From: an uncultured Collinsella sp.
Lineage (GTDB): Bacteria; Actinomycetota; Coriobacteriia; Coriobacteriales; Coriobacteriaceae
Direction: 5' to 3'
DNA length: 21,887 bases
Assembly: GCA_900551555.1 (NCBI GenBank)
Contig: URWC01000012.1
Coordinates: 1 to 21,887 of the forward strand
The translations under genes were made by a program, and so were the position numbers. Each line of letters begins with the position of its first letter. Positions within the stretch are counted from its first letter, which is position 1. The notes under the pieces are model-generated. The model did not search any database, was not told the DNA's origin, and worked only from the letters and a program-made list of their open reading frames with translations. Below, piece by piece: positions 14,221 through 21,887 of this stretch.

Positions 14221-16155
14221 ATGCAAAACACACCCACGGGCGCCGCACATGCCGCGCCTCAACGCAACCAACGCATCGTCGCGCTCGACGGGCTCCGCGC
14301 CCTCGCCATCGCCGGCGTCGTCCTATATCACCTTCGCCCCAGCCGCCTGACCGGCGGTTTTTTGGGCGTTACACTCTTCTTTACGCTGAGTGGCTATCTC
14401 GCCACCAAAAGCATTATGCGGGCCACGGCACGCGACGGATTCTCGTACCCGCGCTATATCTGCCGCCGCATTGCGCGCATGATGCCGCCGATCGTCGTGA
14501 CCATCGCGCTTACCGCCGTCGCCACCTACATCGCGGCCCCGAGCCTACTCCCTAAGGTGCAGCAGGACGCCCTGCCATCGGCACTCTTTTTGAGCAACTG
14601 GTTCTACATCTTCCGCAACGTCTCGTATTTCGCCGCCGCGGGACTCCCCTCGCCGCTCACGCACCTGTGGTTCTGCGCTGTCACCATGCAGTTCTATCTG
14701 GTATGGCCGGTCATCCTTATGGCGCTGTGCAGCAAAACCAGGTCGCGCAACACCGCCATCGGCATCACGATCGCATTCGCGCTTGCATCGACGGCAGCCA
14801 TGGTCCTCATGTTTAATCCCACCGCCGACACATCGCGCGTCTACTACGGAACCGACGCCCGCGCCGCCGAGCTTCTATGCGGAGCCTTAGCCGCCATCGC
14901 AGCGCCGCGCCTGCGCGAGATGCTGAGCGGTGACATCCATACCCCCGGAGCCAACAAGGGCATCTCAAAGGTCAACGCGATTTCTATCGCGTGGCTCGTT
15001 GCCGTTATAGCCGGCGCACTCATGCTGACCGGAGAGAGCGCCTGGCTCTACCGCGGCGGCTTTTTGCTGTTTGCCCTCGTCACCGGACTCCTCATCATCT
15101 GCGTGCAGAATACGGAATGTATCGTGCGTCGTCTGTTGTCGGTCAAGCCGCTCGTCTGGTTGGGACAGCGTTCGTTCTCGGTCTATCTGGTGCACTATCC
15201 CCTACTGCTTCTTATGAACCCTGCAACCCGCACTACCCGCATCGCCTGGTGGGAGCAGGTATTACAGCTTGTACTGATCCTTGCGGTAGCCGAGGTTTTC
15301 TATCGCCTCGTCGAACGTCCTTGGTCCCACAAGCCGGCCCAACAGGACAGCACGGCAAGAAAGCACGTCCTCGCACCCACCATGGTGCTCCCCGCGCTTG
15401 GCGCCGCATGCGTCGCCGCACTTGCCTTCGCGCCGCTTGACTGGGCAGGCATCGCCACCGCCCGCGCCGAGCAGCTCCGTCCCGAGCTTGTCCAGAACGC
15501 GACCTCGTCCCAGGACAACGGAGCCAACGACAAGGGCGCCGAGCCCGCATCCGGTAAAGAATCCCAGCCCAGCGACACCGCATCCGATGACGCTGCCAAG
15601 CAAAAACCCAAAGAGGGACCTATCGCCGAAAAGGTCCCGAAGAACCTTGACTGGAAGAGCTTTACCTACGACGAGGCGACCGGAACCTGCGACGCCCGCG
15701 TGCTCATGATCGGCGACTCGGTCACCGCAGGTGCCCAACCTGGCCTTCAGGCGGTGCTTCCCAACGCGTACATCGACGGCTTGGTGAGCCGCCAGTTCTA
15801 CACCTTCCAGGATGTCTACGCGCAGGACATCGCCAACTACGATCCAAACGTGGTCATCTGCGCGCTTGGCACCAACGGCCTCATCCGCGACCCTCAGCAG
15901 GTGCAAGACGTGATTAATGCCGTGGGCGGCAAGCCCATCTACTTTGTGACCGTGCGCGTACCGCTCGAGCTACAGGACCGCAATAACCAGACAATCCGCG
16001 ACGTCTGCGCTCAAAACGACAACGCCGGCGTCATCGACTGGAACGGTGCCTCAGAGGGCCACAGTGAATACCTCGTCGACGACGGCACACACCTCACCCA
16101 AGCGGGAATCGACACCTACGCTACCCTCATACGCCAAGCCATCTGCGGGCACTAG
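14221..16155 (+). CDS. Acyltransferase-3 membrane protein with C-terminal SGNH domain (OatA/OafA-like)
   Basis: 644 aa. The N-terminal about 385 residues form the multi-pass acyltransferase-3 domain: VALDGLRALAIAGVVLYHL with His37, then GGFLGVTLFFTLSGYL (45-60), as in proteins moving acetyl groups across the membrane. A long low-complexity linker rich in S, D, K and Q (about 425-470) leads to an extracellular SGNH hydrolase-like domain. That domain has MIGDSVTAG with Ser500, ALGTNG, and DDGTHLT with Asp621 and His624. This order is that of peptidoglycan O-acetyltransferase OatA and related surface-polysaccharide acetyltransferases. The product is probably O-acetylated cell wall or glycan, which in OatA gives lysozyme resistance. 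GGAGGAA precedes the ATG at 14221. It stands alone between the PTS IIA gene and asnS. Confidence 0.9.
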   Translation: MQNTPTGAAHAAPQRNQRIVALDGLRALAIAGVVLYHLRPSRLTGGFLGVTLFFTLSGYLATKSIMRATARDGFSYPRYICRRIARMMPPIVVTIALTAVATYIAAPSLLPKVQQDALPSALFLSNWFYIFRNVSYFAAAGLPSPLTHLWFCAVTMQFYLVWPVILMALCSKTRSRNTAIGITIAFALASTAAMVLMFNPTADTSRVYYGTDARAAELLCGALAAIAAPRLREMLSGDIHTPGANKGISKVNAISIAWLVAVIAGALMLTGESAWLYRGGFLLFALVTGLLIICVQNTECIVRRLLSVKPLVWLGQRSFSVYLVHYPLLLLMNPATRTTRIAWWEQVLQLVLILAVAEVFYRLVERPWSHKPAQQDSTARKHVLAPTMVLPALGAACVAALAFAPLDWAGIATARAEQLRPELVQNATSSQDNGANDKGAEPASGKESQPSDTASDDAAKQKPKEGPIAEKVPKNLDWKSFTYDEATGTCDARVLMIGDSVTAGAQPGLQAVLPNAYIDGLVSRQFYTFQDVYAQDIANYDPNVVICALGTNGLIRDPQQVQDVINAVGGKPIYFVTVRVPLELQDRNNQTIRDVCAQNDNAGVIDWNGASEGHSEYLVDDGTHLTQAGIDTYATLIRQAICGH

Positions 16156-16216
16156 GCAACGCAAAATCGGCGCTTGCGCGGTGCCCACGCCACGCTCATA
16201 CATCGAGCTTGCCGTT

Positions 16217-16245
16217 TTGCTACGCCCCCGCTCGCGGGTTAGAAT
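16217..16245 (+). promoter_or_regulatory. Candidate asnS promoter
   Basis: TTGCTA (16217-16222) and TAGAAT (16240-16245) are separated by 17 bases, a good match to a housekeeping promoter, and lie 46 bases before the asnS start. Confidence 0.5.
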
Positions 16246-16291
16246 GGTTAACTGTTTGGAAATAATCCGTACAACCGTTATGGGAGGATAC

Positions 16292-17695
16292 GTGAACCGC
16301 ACCAAAATCGCGCAGCTCTATGCCGATGCCGAGTCGCTCGGTGGCCAGACCGTCACCGTCGCCGGCTGGGTCAAGTCCGTCCGCGACATGAAGAACTTTG
16401 GCTTCGTGACGCTCAACGACGGCAGCTGCTTCCGCGACCTGCAGGTCGTCATGAACCGCGAGTCGCTCGACAACTACGACGAGATCGCCCATCAAAACGT
16501 CTCAGCCGCACTCATCTGCACTGGTACCGTCAAGCTGACGCCCGACGCGCCCCAGCCCTTCGAGCTTTCTGCCACCTCCATCGAGGTCGAGGGCGTCAGC
16601 GCCCCGGATTACCCGCTGCAGAAGAAGCGCGCAACCGTCGAGTTCCTGCGCACCCAGCAGCACCTGCGTCCGCGCACCAACCTGTTCCGCGCCGTGTTCC
16701 GTATCCGCTCTGTCGCGGCTGCCGCCATCCACCGCTTCTTCCAGGAGCAGGGCTTTGTCTACGTCAACACCCCCATCATCACCACGAGTGACTGCGAGGG
16801 CGCCGGCGAGATGTTCCGCGTGACCACGCTCGACCCCAAAAACCCGCCCCTCACCGAGTCCGGCGAGGTCGACTGGAGCCAGGACTTCTTTGGCAAGCAT
16901 GCAAGCCTTACTGTATCCGGCCAGCTCAATGCCGAGAACTTTGCCATGGCCTTTGGCGACGTGTACACCTTTGGCCCCACCTTCCGCGCCGAAAACTCCA
17001 ACACCACGCGCCACGCCGCCGAGTTTTGGATGATCGAGCCCGAGATGGCCTTTGCCGACCTCAACGATTACATGGACAACGCCGAGGCCATGCTCAAGTA
17101 CGTTCTTAAGGACGTTATGGCCACCTGCCCCGACGAGCTCAATATGCTCAACAAGTTTGTGGACAAGGGTCTGCTTGAGCGCCTGGACCATGTCGCCAAC
17201 TCCGACTTTGCCCGCGTCACCTATACCGAGGCCGTTGAAATCCTGGAGCAGGCCGTCGCCGCCGGTCACAAGTTTGACTATCCCGTGAGCTGGGGCATCG
17301 ACCTGCAAACCGAGCACGAGCGTTTCCTGACCGAGGAGCACTTTAAGCGCCCGACCTTCGTAACCGACTACCCGGCCGAGATCAAGGCGTTCTACATGCG
17401 CATGAACGAGGACGGCAAGACCGTCGCCGCCGCCGACTGCCTGGTTCCCGGTATCGGCGAGATCATCGGTGGCTCCCAGCGCGAGGAGCGCCTGGATCTG
17501 CTCGAGGCCCGCATCAAGGACCTGGGTATGAATCCCGAGCAGTACAAGTACTACCTTGACCTGCGCCGCTACGGTTCCTGCAAGCACGCCGGCTATGGTC
17601 TGGGCTTCGAGCGCTTGGTCATGTATCTGACCGGCGTGGGCAACATCCGCGACGTCCTGCCGCACCCGCGCACCGTGGGCAACGCCGACTTCTAA
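16292..17695 (+). CDS. asnS: Asparaginyl-tRNA synthetase
   Basis: 467 aa from the GTG at 16292, matching the usual bacterial AsnRS length. GGGAGG lies just ahead, and the open frame upstream of it runs through the previous gene's end. It attaches asparagine to tRNA-Asn. Residues 1 to about 115 are the OB-fold anticodon-binding domain (VTVAGWVKSVRDMKNFGFVTLNDGS). The class II catalytic core follows, with motif 2 FRAENSNTTRHAAEFWMIEPE starting at residue 231 and motif 3 GLGFERLVMY (436-445) near the end. The GEMF and PTFRAENSNT patterns distinguish AsnRS from AspRS. The gene is monocistronic, with a candidate promoter upstream and a strong intrinsic terminator downstream. Its presence means direct charging of tRNA-Asn is available. 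Confidence 0.97.
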   Translation: MNRTKIAQLYADAESLGGQTVTVAGWVKSVRDMKNFGFVTLNDGSCFRDLQVVMNRESLDNYDEIAHQNVSAALICTGTVKLTPDAPQPFELSATSIEVEGVSAPDYPLQKKRATVEFLRTQQHLRPRTNLFRAVFRIRSVAAAAIHRFFQEQGFVYVNTPIITTSDCEGAGEMFRVTTLDPKNPPLTESGEVDWSQDFFGKHASLTVSGQLNAENFAMAFGDVYTFGPTFRAENSNTTRHAAEFWMIEPEMAFADLNDYMDNAEAMLKYVLKDVMATCPDELNMLNKFVDKGLLERLDHVANSDFARVTYTEAVEILEQAVAAGHKFDYPVSWGIDLQTEHERFLTEEHFKRPTFVTDYPAEIKAFYMRMNEDGKTVAAADCLVPGIGEIIGGSQREERLDLLEARIKDLGMNPEQYKYYLDLRRYGSCKHAGYGLGFERLVMYLTGVGNIRDVLPHPRTVGNADF

Positions 17696-17741
17696 TCGTC
17701 GGACGCTAGCTCGCGTCGCCACACGCCAACGCTCATCGCAC

Positions 17742-17777
17742 AAGCGTCTCTCGACATCGGTCGAGAGACGCTTTTTT
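17742..17777 (+). terminator. Intrinsic terminator of asnS
   Basis: AAGCGTCTCTCGA (17742-17754) is the exact reverse complement of TCGAGAGACGCTT (17761-17773). The loop is 6 nt and a run of six T ends at 17777. It lies 47 bases beyond the asnS stop. Confidence 0.95.
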
Positions 17778-17953
17778 CAACAGCATCCGTCAAGCTTTTG
17801 GCAAGTTTTTGGTCAGTTGAGCAGGGCTGTTGAAAACTCGACCCGCCGTTTGCCGACGACTACCGACCGCCCAGAGCGCCCTGCGCCCCTGGGAAAGCCC
17901 CACGTCCTAGGCTCCATACCGTCGCCACCCAAAACGGAAAGGACGTGGGCACG

Positions 17954-18742
17954 ATGACCGAAGCCGCTGTTGAAACCTACGACACCACGACTAGAGGCGC
18001 CGCCTCGATGGCGGCCTATCGCGCCGTTCGCATCCTGCAGCTCTTGAGCGAGAACACCGGCGAGGATAAGGCGCTGCTTTCCGACGAGCTGGTCGAGCTC
18101 CTCGCCCATCCCGACGACCCCGCCCGCATGCCTATCTCGGCGGCACGCCGCAGCATCTACACCTCGATATCCGCACTTCGTCACGCCGGATACGAAATCG
18201 ACTACAAACGCGGCGTAGGCTATCGGCTCCTCACCCGCCCACTTGCTGACGAGGAGATCATACGGCTCCACGGCATGGTCATGCGCAACCGATCGACGCC
18301 CATAGCCATTCGAAAGAGCATGGCGCAGCACCTAGTCGCCATGGCGAGCGCCGATGTTCGCGGCTATCTCGATATGCCCGAACCGGCACCGGCCGCCAGC
18401 GACGCGCCCGTCAAGACAACGCGTCCGCACGCCAAGCGTATCGACACGTGCGAGCTCGTCGAACAGGCCATCGACCATGGAACAACTGTCAGCTTTGATA
18501 TCTCAAACGTCCTGACCCGGGGCGAAACCGAGGTAGTGCGGATGACGGTCCGGCCCTTTGCCATCAGGCAGCGCGACGGCGTCTCGTATCTACTGGGAAC
18601 GGTCTACGACGCCCGAGGCGCCGACGACACCTTGCGCACCGTTGAAGTCAGCCGCATGAGAAACGTCAGCACGCGTTTGCTCGACGGCAAAAAGCTCTTT
18701 GCCGCGCTGGACGAAGAAGACAGCCCTGCGCCCGCAGCGTAA
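17954..18742 (+). CDS. WYL-domain-type helix-turn-helix transcriptional regulator
   Basis: 262 aa from the ATG at 17954; AAAGGA lies 10 bases upstream, whereas the in-frame GTG at 17945 is too close to it. The N-terminal about 95 residues look like a winged helix domain, with ISAARRSIYTSISALRHAGY and a wing DYKRGVGYRL. After a variable linker rich in A, P and K, residues about 162-245 resemble a WYL domain: VRMTVRPFAIRQRDGVSYLLGTVYD then LRTVEVSRMRNV. This is the pattern of strands in which WYL proteins read a ligand or nucleic acid. WYL regulators control DNA damage, phage defence or metabolic genes; no target is evident. A terminator precedes it and the ABC importer follows 159 bp later, so regulation of that importer is possible but unproven. 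Confidence 0.75.
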   Translation: MTEAAVETYDTTTRGAASMAAYRAVRILQLLSENTGEDKALLSDELVELLAHPDDPARMPISAARRSIYTSISALRHAGYEIDYKRGVGYRLLTRPLADEEIIRLHGMVMRNRSTPIAIRKSMAQHLVAMASADVRGYLDMPEPAPAASDAPVKTTRPHAKRIDTCELVEQAIDHGTTVSFDISNVLTRGETEVVRMTVRPFAIRQRDGVSYLLGTVYDARGADDTLRTVEVSRMRNVSTRLLDGKKLFAALDEEDSPAPAA

Positions 18743-18810
18743 GCGCCGTTACCGCCCGTCGCTCCCCAGCGCCGCCCATCCGGTTCAGTATTAAAAAACG
18801 CGCCAGGATG

Positions 18811-18838
18811 TTGTAAAAATGGGCATCGGCGTTACTAT
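18811..18838 (+). promoter_or_regulatory. Candidate promoter of the ABC importer operon
   Basis: TTGTAA (18811-18816) and TACTAT (18833-18838) are separated by 16 bases, 64 bases before the lipoprotein start. A small hairpin, TGCACT (18848-18853) with AGTGCA (18861-18866), follows in the leader. No T-box or other known riboswitch motif was seen. Confidence 0.45.
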
Positions 18839-18901
18839 AGTCCCACTTGCACTTTTTCCTAGTGCAGTGTTTCCAGCCATTTTTATACTGGGGGTAATGA
18901 T

Positions 18902-19882
18902 ATGAAGGACATCACCATCAGCCGCAGGAGCCTTCTTGTCTCCGCTGGCCTGCTCGCGCTCGCTCCGCTCGCCGGATGCGGCGGCAACTCTGGTTCCGGC
19001 TCCGCTGCCGCCGGTTCCGACTACACCATCGGCGTTCTGCAGCTCACCGAGCACTCCGCGCTCGATGCCGCCAACGACGGCTTCGTCAAGGCCATCAAGA
19101 AGAGCGGTCTCAAGGTCAAGATCGACCAGAAGAACGCCCAGAACGACCAGTCCACGTGTAAGTCCATTGCCGACAAGTTCGTAGGCGACGGCGTCAACCT
19201 GATCTATGCCATCGCTACGCCCGCCGCGCAGGCTGCCGCCGGCGCCACCGCCGATATCCCCATCGTGGGCTGCGCCATCACCGACTACGCCGCCTCCGGC
19301 CTGGTTCAGGACAACGACAAGCCTGGTACCAACGTCACCGGCGCCTCCGACCTCACCCCGGTCGCCGAGCAGCTCGAGATGATGCAGAAGGTCCTGCCCG
19401 ACGTCAAGAAGGTCGGCCTGCTCTACTGCACCGCCGAGTCCAACTCCGACGTCCAGATCAAGGCCGCCAAGAAGGAGCTCGACAAGCTGGGCCTGGAGTA
19501 CACCGACTTCACCGTCTCGAGCTCCAACGAGATCCAGTCCGTCGTCGAGTCTGCCGTGGGCAAGGTCGACGCGCTGTACTCCCCCACCGACAACACCATC
19601 GCCGCGGGCGCCTCGCAGGTCGGTCAGATCTGCAAGGAGAACAAGCTTCCCTTCGTGACTGGCGAGGAGGGCATGTGCATGGCCGGCGGCCTGTTCACCC
19701 TCTCCATCAACTACGAGGATCTGGGCTATGCCGCAGGCGAGATGGCCGTCAAGATCCTGAAGGGCGAGGCTAAGCCCGAGGACATGGCGATCAAGCACCT
19801 CTCGAGCAAGGACCTGGTCGTCGTCAAGAACGACGAGATGGCCGAGGCTCTGGGTATCGACCTTTCCGCTCTGGACGCGTAG
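18902..19882 (+). CDS. ABC transporter substrate-binding lipoprotein (TrpX/YtgA-type, ABC_sub_bind family)
   Basis: 326 aa. The N-terminus is a lipoprotein signal: positively charged SRRS, a hydrophobic stretch LLVSAGLLALAPLAGC, and a lipobox LAGC with Cys26 as the anchored residue. A Gly/Ser-rich tether then leads into the periplasmic-binding-protein type I fold (YTIGVLQLTEHSALDAANDGF, IDQKNAQNDQST, PIVGCAITDY, VGLLYCTAESNSDVQIKAA). This pattern marks the family with the tryptophan-linked TrpX. Others in the family bind tyrosine or unknown small molecules, so the ligand is open. The ATG at 18902 follows the GGGGGTAATGAT leader. A strong hairpin and a 204-bp gap separate it from the permease gene, consistent with excess production of the binding protein. 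Confidence 0.9.
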   Translation: MKDITISRRSLLVSAGLLALAPLAGCGGNSGSGSAAAGSDYTIGVLQLTEHSALDAANDGFVKAIKKSGLKVKIDQKNAQNDQSTCKSIADKFVGDGVNLIYAIATPAAQAAAGATADIPIVGCAITDYAASGLVQDNDKPGTNVTGASDLTPVAEQLEMMQKVLPDVKKVGLLYCTAESNSDVQIKAAKKELDKLGLEYTDFTVSSSNEIQSVVESAVGKVDALYSPTDNTIAAGASQVGQICKENKLPFVTGEEGMCMAGGLFTLSINYEDLGYAAGEMAVKILKGEAKPEDMAIKHLSSKDLVVVKNDEMAEALGIDLSALDA

Positions 19883-19950
19883 CGGCATGCGCGGCGATGT
19901 GCCTAGGGCCCATACTCGCGCCGTTGCCGCGCTATTCAATATCTGAGCCA

Positions 19951-19984
19951 CAGGGGCGGACGCCAAAGACCGGCGTTCGCCCTG
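19951..19984 (+). promoter_or_regulatory. Hairpin between binding protein and permease genes
   Basis: CAGGGGCGGACGCC (19951-19964) pairs with GGCGTTCGCCCTG (19972-19984) with a single bulged G and one G-U pair; the loop is 7 nt. No proper T-run follows (CTTGTT). It probably protects the upstream message or causes partial termination, so that the binding protein exceeds the membrane components. The remainder of the 204-bp gap shows no gene. Confidence 0.6.
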
Positions 19985-20086
19985 CTTGTTACGGATGAGA
20001 CAAAACATCCGGCAGCAGCTCTTTTATGCAGTGTTACCGCTATTATGGAAAATCACGTGTCCACCCTATCCTAGGAGGTATGAAGC

Positions 20087-21010
20087 ATGCTCATTGCATT
20101 ACAGGGCGCCGTTTCCCAGGGTGTCCTCTGGGGCATTATGGTGCTTGGCGTGTTTATCACGTTCCGCCTGCTCGACATCCCCGATATGACCTGCGACGGC
20201 AGCTTTGCCCTCGGCGGCTGCGTCTGCGCCGTGCTCATCGTCAACAATAACGTCGACCCCCTGCTCGCCGTGCTGGCCGGCATGTGCGCCGGCGCCATCG
20301 CCGGCGCCGTCACGGGCATCTTGACCACCGTCTTTGAGATTCCCGCAATCCTCGCCGGAATCCTTACGCAGATCAGTCTGTGGTCCATCAATCTGCGCAT
20401 CATGGGCAAATCCAACACACCCATCCTTGCCAAGGGCACCATCTTCTCGTCTGTCAGCAACATGACGGGCCTGCCGCAGTCCACTGTTGCCATTATCCTG
20501 GGCATTGCGCTGGCCGTGGCCATCGTCGCCATCCTGTACTGGTTCTTTGGCACCGAGATCGGCTCGGCGCTGCGTGCCACCGGCAACAACGAGTACATGA
20601 TCCGCGCCCTGGGCGTTAACACCAACACCACCAAGATGATCGCCCTCGTGCTCTCCAACGCCCTCATCGGCCTTGCCGGCGCGCTCATCTGCCAGAGCCA
20701 GAAGTACGCTGACATTGGCATGGGCACCGGTGCCATCGTTATCGGTCTTGCCGCCATTGTTATCGGCGAGGTGCTCGGCCGCCTGCTGCCCGGCGGTCTG
20801 ACGCAGTTTAGCGTCCGTCTTGCCTCTGCCGTCTTTGGCTCCGTGGTCTACTTCCTCATCCGCGCCATCGTGCTGCAGCTGGGTATGGATGCCAACGACA
20901 TGAAGCTGCTCTCCGCCGTGATCGTTGCCGTGGCCCTGTGCGTGCCCGTGGTTTGGGAGCGCTATAAGCTCCGCAGCTCCTACACGAAGGGGGATGAGGC
21001 AGATGCTTAA
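20087..21010 (+). CDS. ABC transporter permease, branched-chain-type fold (TrpY-like)
   Basis: 307 aa with about 8-9 hydrophobic segments, the membrane channel of the importer. The N-terminal segment WGIMVLGVFITFRLLDIPDMTCDGSFALGG is typical of the permease family paired with TrpX-type binding proteins. The cytoplasmic loop GSALRATGNNEYMIRALGVN is the expected contact for the ATPase. Start ATG 20087 has AGGAGG 8 bases upstream. Its stop codon overlaps the start of the ATPase gene by 8 bases, so the two are translationally coupled. Only one permease gene is present, so a homodimer is likely. The substrate follows that of the binding protein and is unassigned. Confidence 0.92.
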   Translation: MLIALQGAVSQGVLWGIMVLGVFITFRLLDIPDMTCDGSFALGGCVCAVLIVNNNVDPLLAVLAGMCAGAIAGAVTGILTTVFEIPAILAGILTQISLWSINLRIMGKSNTPILAKGTIFSSVSNMTGLPQSTVAIILGIALAVAIVAILYWFFGTEIGSALRATGNNEYMIRALGVNTNTTKMIALVLSNALIGLAGALICQSQKYADIGMGTGAIVIGLAAIVIGEVLGRLLPGGLTQFSVRLASAVFGSVVYFLIRAIVLQLGMDANDMKLLSAVIVAVALCVPVVWERYKLRSSYTKGDEADA

Positions 21011-21797
21011 GCTCTCGCACGTCAAAAAGACCTTTAACAAGGGCACCGTCACCGAGAAGCGCGCACTCACCGGCGTCGATCTCACCCTTAACGACGGCGA
21101 CTTTGTAACCGTGATTGGCGGCAACGGCGCCGGCAAGTCCACGCTGCTCAACATGATTGCCGGCGTGTATCCGCTCGATTCGGGCGTTATTGAGCTCGAC
21201 GGCAACGATATCTCGCGTCTGAGCGAGTCGCAGCGCGCCAAGTACCTGGGCCGTGTGTTCCAGGACCCCATGCGCGGCACCGCAGCCGACATGCAGATTG
21301 CCGAGAACCTGGCCCTCGCCAAGCGTCGCGGCCAGCGTCGCGGCCTTTCGTGGGGCGTCACCAAGGCCGAGAAAGATGAGTACGTCGAGCTGCTCAAGCG
21401 CCTGGACCTTGGTCTGGACACGCGTCTCAACGCCAAGGTCGGCCTGCTCTCGGGTGGCCAGCGCCAGGCACTCACCCTGCTGATGGCCACGCTCACCAGG
21501 CCGCGCCTGCTGCTGCTCGACGAGCACACCGCGGCCCTCGACCCCAAGACGGCCTCTAAGGTGCTTAACCTGACCGAGGAGATCGTCGACGAGAACCACC
21601 TGACCACGCTCATGGTCACGCACAACATGAACGACGCCATCCGTCTGGGCAACCGTCTGATCATGATGCACGAAGGCCACGTGATCTACGACGTGGCGGG
21701 CAATGAGAAGAAGTCGCTCACCGTAGCCGACCTGCTGCAGAAGTTCGAGGAGGTCTCGGGCGGCGAGCTCGCCAACGACCGCATGCTGCTGAGCTAA
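21003..21797 (+). CDS. ABC transporter ATP-binding protein (TrpZ-like)
   Basis: 264 aa from ATG 21003. It powers the importer by ATP hydrolysis at the inner face of the membrane. The motifs are Walker A GGNGAGKST (39-47), Q-loop VFQDP (85-89), signature LSGGQRQALTLLMATL (149-164), Walker B LLLLDE (169-174) and the switch His207 in VTHNM. The open frame continues upstream into the permease gene, but that part is foreign to the family. AAGGGGGA lies 8-9 bases ahead of the chosen ATG, and another in-frame ATG at 20994 is too close to it. The sequence RALTGVDLTLNDGDFVTVIGGNGAGKSTLLNMIAG is typical of the TrpZ-like subgroup. Its stop codon is immediately followed by a terminator-like hairpin, ending the operon. 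Confidence 0.95.
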   Translation: MLKLSHVKKTFNKGTVTEKRALTGVDLTLNDGDFVTVIGGNGAGKSTLLNMIAGVYPLDSGVIELDGNDISRLSESQRAKYLGRVFQDPMRGTAADMQIAENLALAKRRGQRRGLSWGVTKAEKDEYVELLKRLDLGLDTRLNAKVGLLSGGQRQALTLLMATLTRPRLLLLDEHTAALDPKTASKVLNLTEEIVDENHLTTLMVTHNMNDAIRLGNRLIMMHEGHVIYDVAGNEKKSLTVADLLQKFEEVSGGELANDRMLLS

Positions 21798-21836
21798 AAC
21801 CTGCCAAAAAGGGACAGGTTTATTTTGGTAGGTTTT
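21796..21836 (+). terminator. Terminator-like hairpin at the end of the ABC operon
   Basis: AAAACCTGCCAAAA (21796-21809) pairs with TTTTGGTAGGTTTT (21823-21836) over 14 bp, with one G-U pair. The loop at 21810-21822 contains GGGACAG. The stem overlaps the last two bases of the ATPase stop codon and ends in TTTT. Confidence 0.65.
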
Positions 21837-21855
21837 ATCTGCGCAAACGTCAAAA

Positions 21856-21887
21856 CCGCCGCAAAGGGACAGACGCCCTTGCGGCGG
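21856..21887. terminator. Strong hairpin at right window edge, possible bidirectional terminator
   Basis: CCGCCGCAA (21856-21864) is the exact complement of TTGCGGCGG (21879-21887), extended by GGG (21866-21868) with CCC (21876-21878) after one bulged A. AAAA precedes the left arm; whether a T-run follows is outside the window. The apical part again contains GGGACAG (21866-21872). Confidence 0.5.

Noticed and set aside
18743..18901. T-box riboswitch ahead of the TrpXYZ-like operon
   Set aside because: The leader is short and lacks the conserved T-box sequence and antiterminator; only a small hairpin is seen.
18791..20008. 405-aa open frame on the minus strand opposite the binding-protein gene
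   Set aside because: The plus-strand frame encodes a clear lipoprotein with a lipobox; the opposite frame is a Gly/Val/Asp-rich shadow typical of GC-rich codon use.
20099..21664. 521-aa open frame on the minus strand opposite the permease and ATPase genes
   Set aside because: It spans two well-supported plus-strand genes and shows a His/Asp/Gly-rich low-complexity composition without known motifs.

Overview
The window looks like chromosomal DNA from a high-GC, Gram-positive-type gut actinobacterium, most likely a Coriobacteriia member near Collinsella. This is inferred from GC-rich coding sequence, strong GGAGG-type ribosome binding sites, frequent GTG starts, a FeoA-FeoB fusion, a stand-alone glucose-type PTS IIA protein, a bacterial asparaginyl-tRNA synthetase and many hairpin repeats between genes. 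No species assignment can be proven from the sequence alone. Seventeen protein genes are supported; no rRNA, tRNA, CRISPR array or transposase was found.

Left part (1-7920): a class I aminotransferase (minus) is divergent from a flavodoxin-like protein (plus). That gene converges, with one base between stop codons, on a minus-strand pair: a GH13 alpha-amylase-type glycosidase followed by a hypoxanthine/uracil-DNA glycosylase. Upstream, also on the minus strand, lie a SotB-like sugar-efflux MFS transporter and a FeoA-FeoB ferrous iron transporter. The iron gene has twin 17-bp operator-like repeats just before its GTG start.

Central part (7921-12276): a compact module holds a dimethylarginine dimethylaminohydrolase (DDAH) and a basic amino acid antiporter on the minus strand, with a divergent FCD-type GntR regulator. 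The shared regulatory region contains a perfect 12-bp palindrome. The module is bracketed by two same-orientation copies of a composite repeat, at about 8027-8307 and 11935-12168. Each copy is built from 15-nt inverted arms and 14-nt loops at an exact 62-bp period, and the two copies correspond unit by unit at a constant offset of 3861 bp. This is the most unusual feature of the window. The gene content suggests uptake and hydrolysis of methylated arginines (host-derived ADMA or L-NMMA) to citrulline and an amine, with antiport of a product.

Right part (12277-21887): an alpha/beta hydrolase (minus) is divergent from a PTS IIA-Glc protein, which is followed by a large nested inverted repeat. 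Then come an OatA/OafA-type acyltransferase with an SGNH domain, asnS with a clear intrinsic terminator, a WYL-type regulator, and a three-gene ABC importer of the TrpXYZ type (lipoprotein, permease, ATPase). The importer ends in a terminator-like hairpin, and a second strong hairpin closes the window.

A second hairpin family with 21-22-bp arms occurs at 4085-4151 and 12188-12254; the latter copy directly abuts one of the composite repeats. Intergenic space is therefore unusually rich in palindromic elements.
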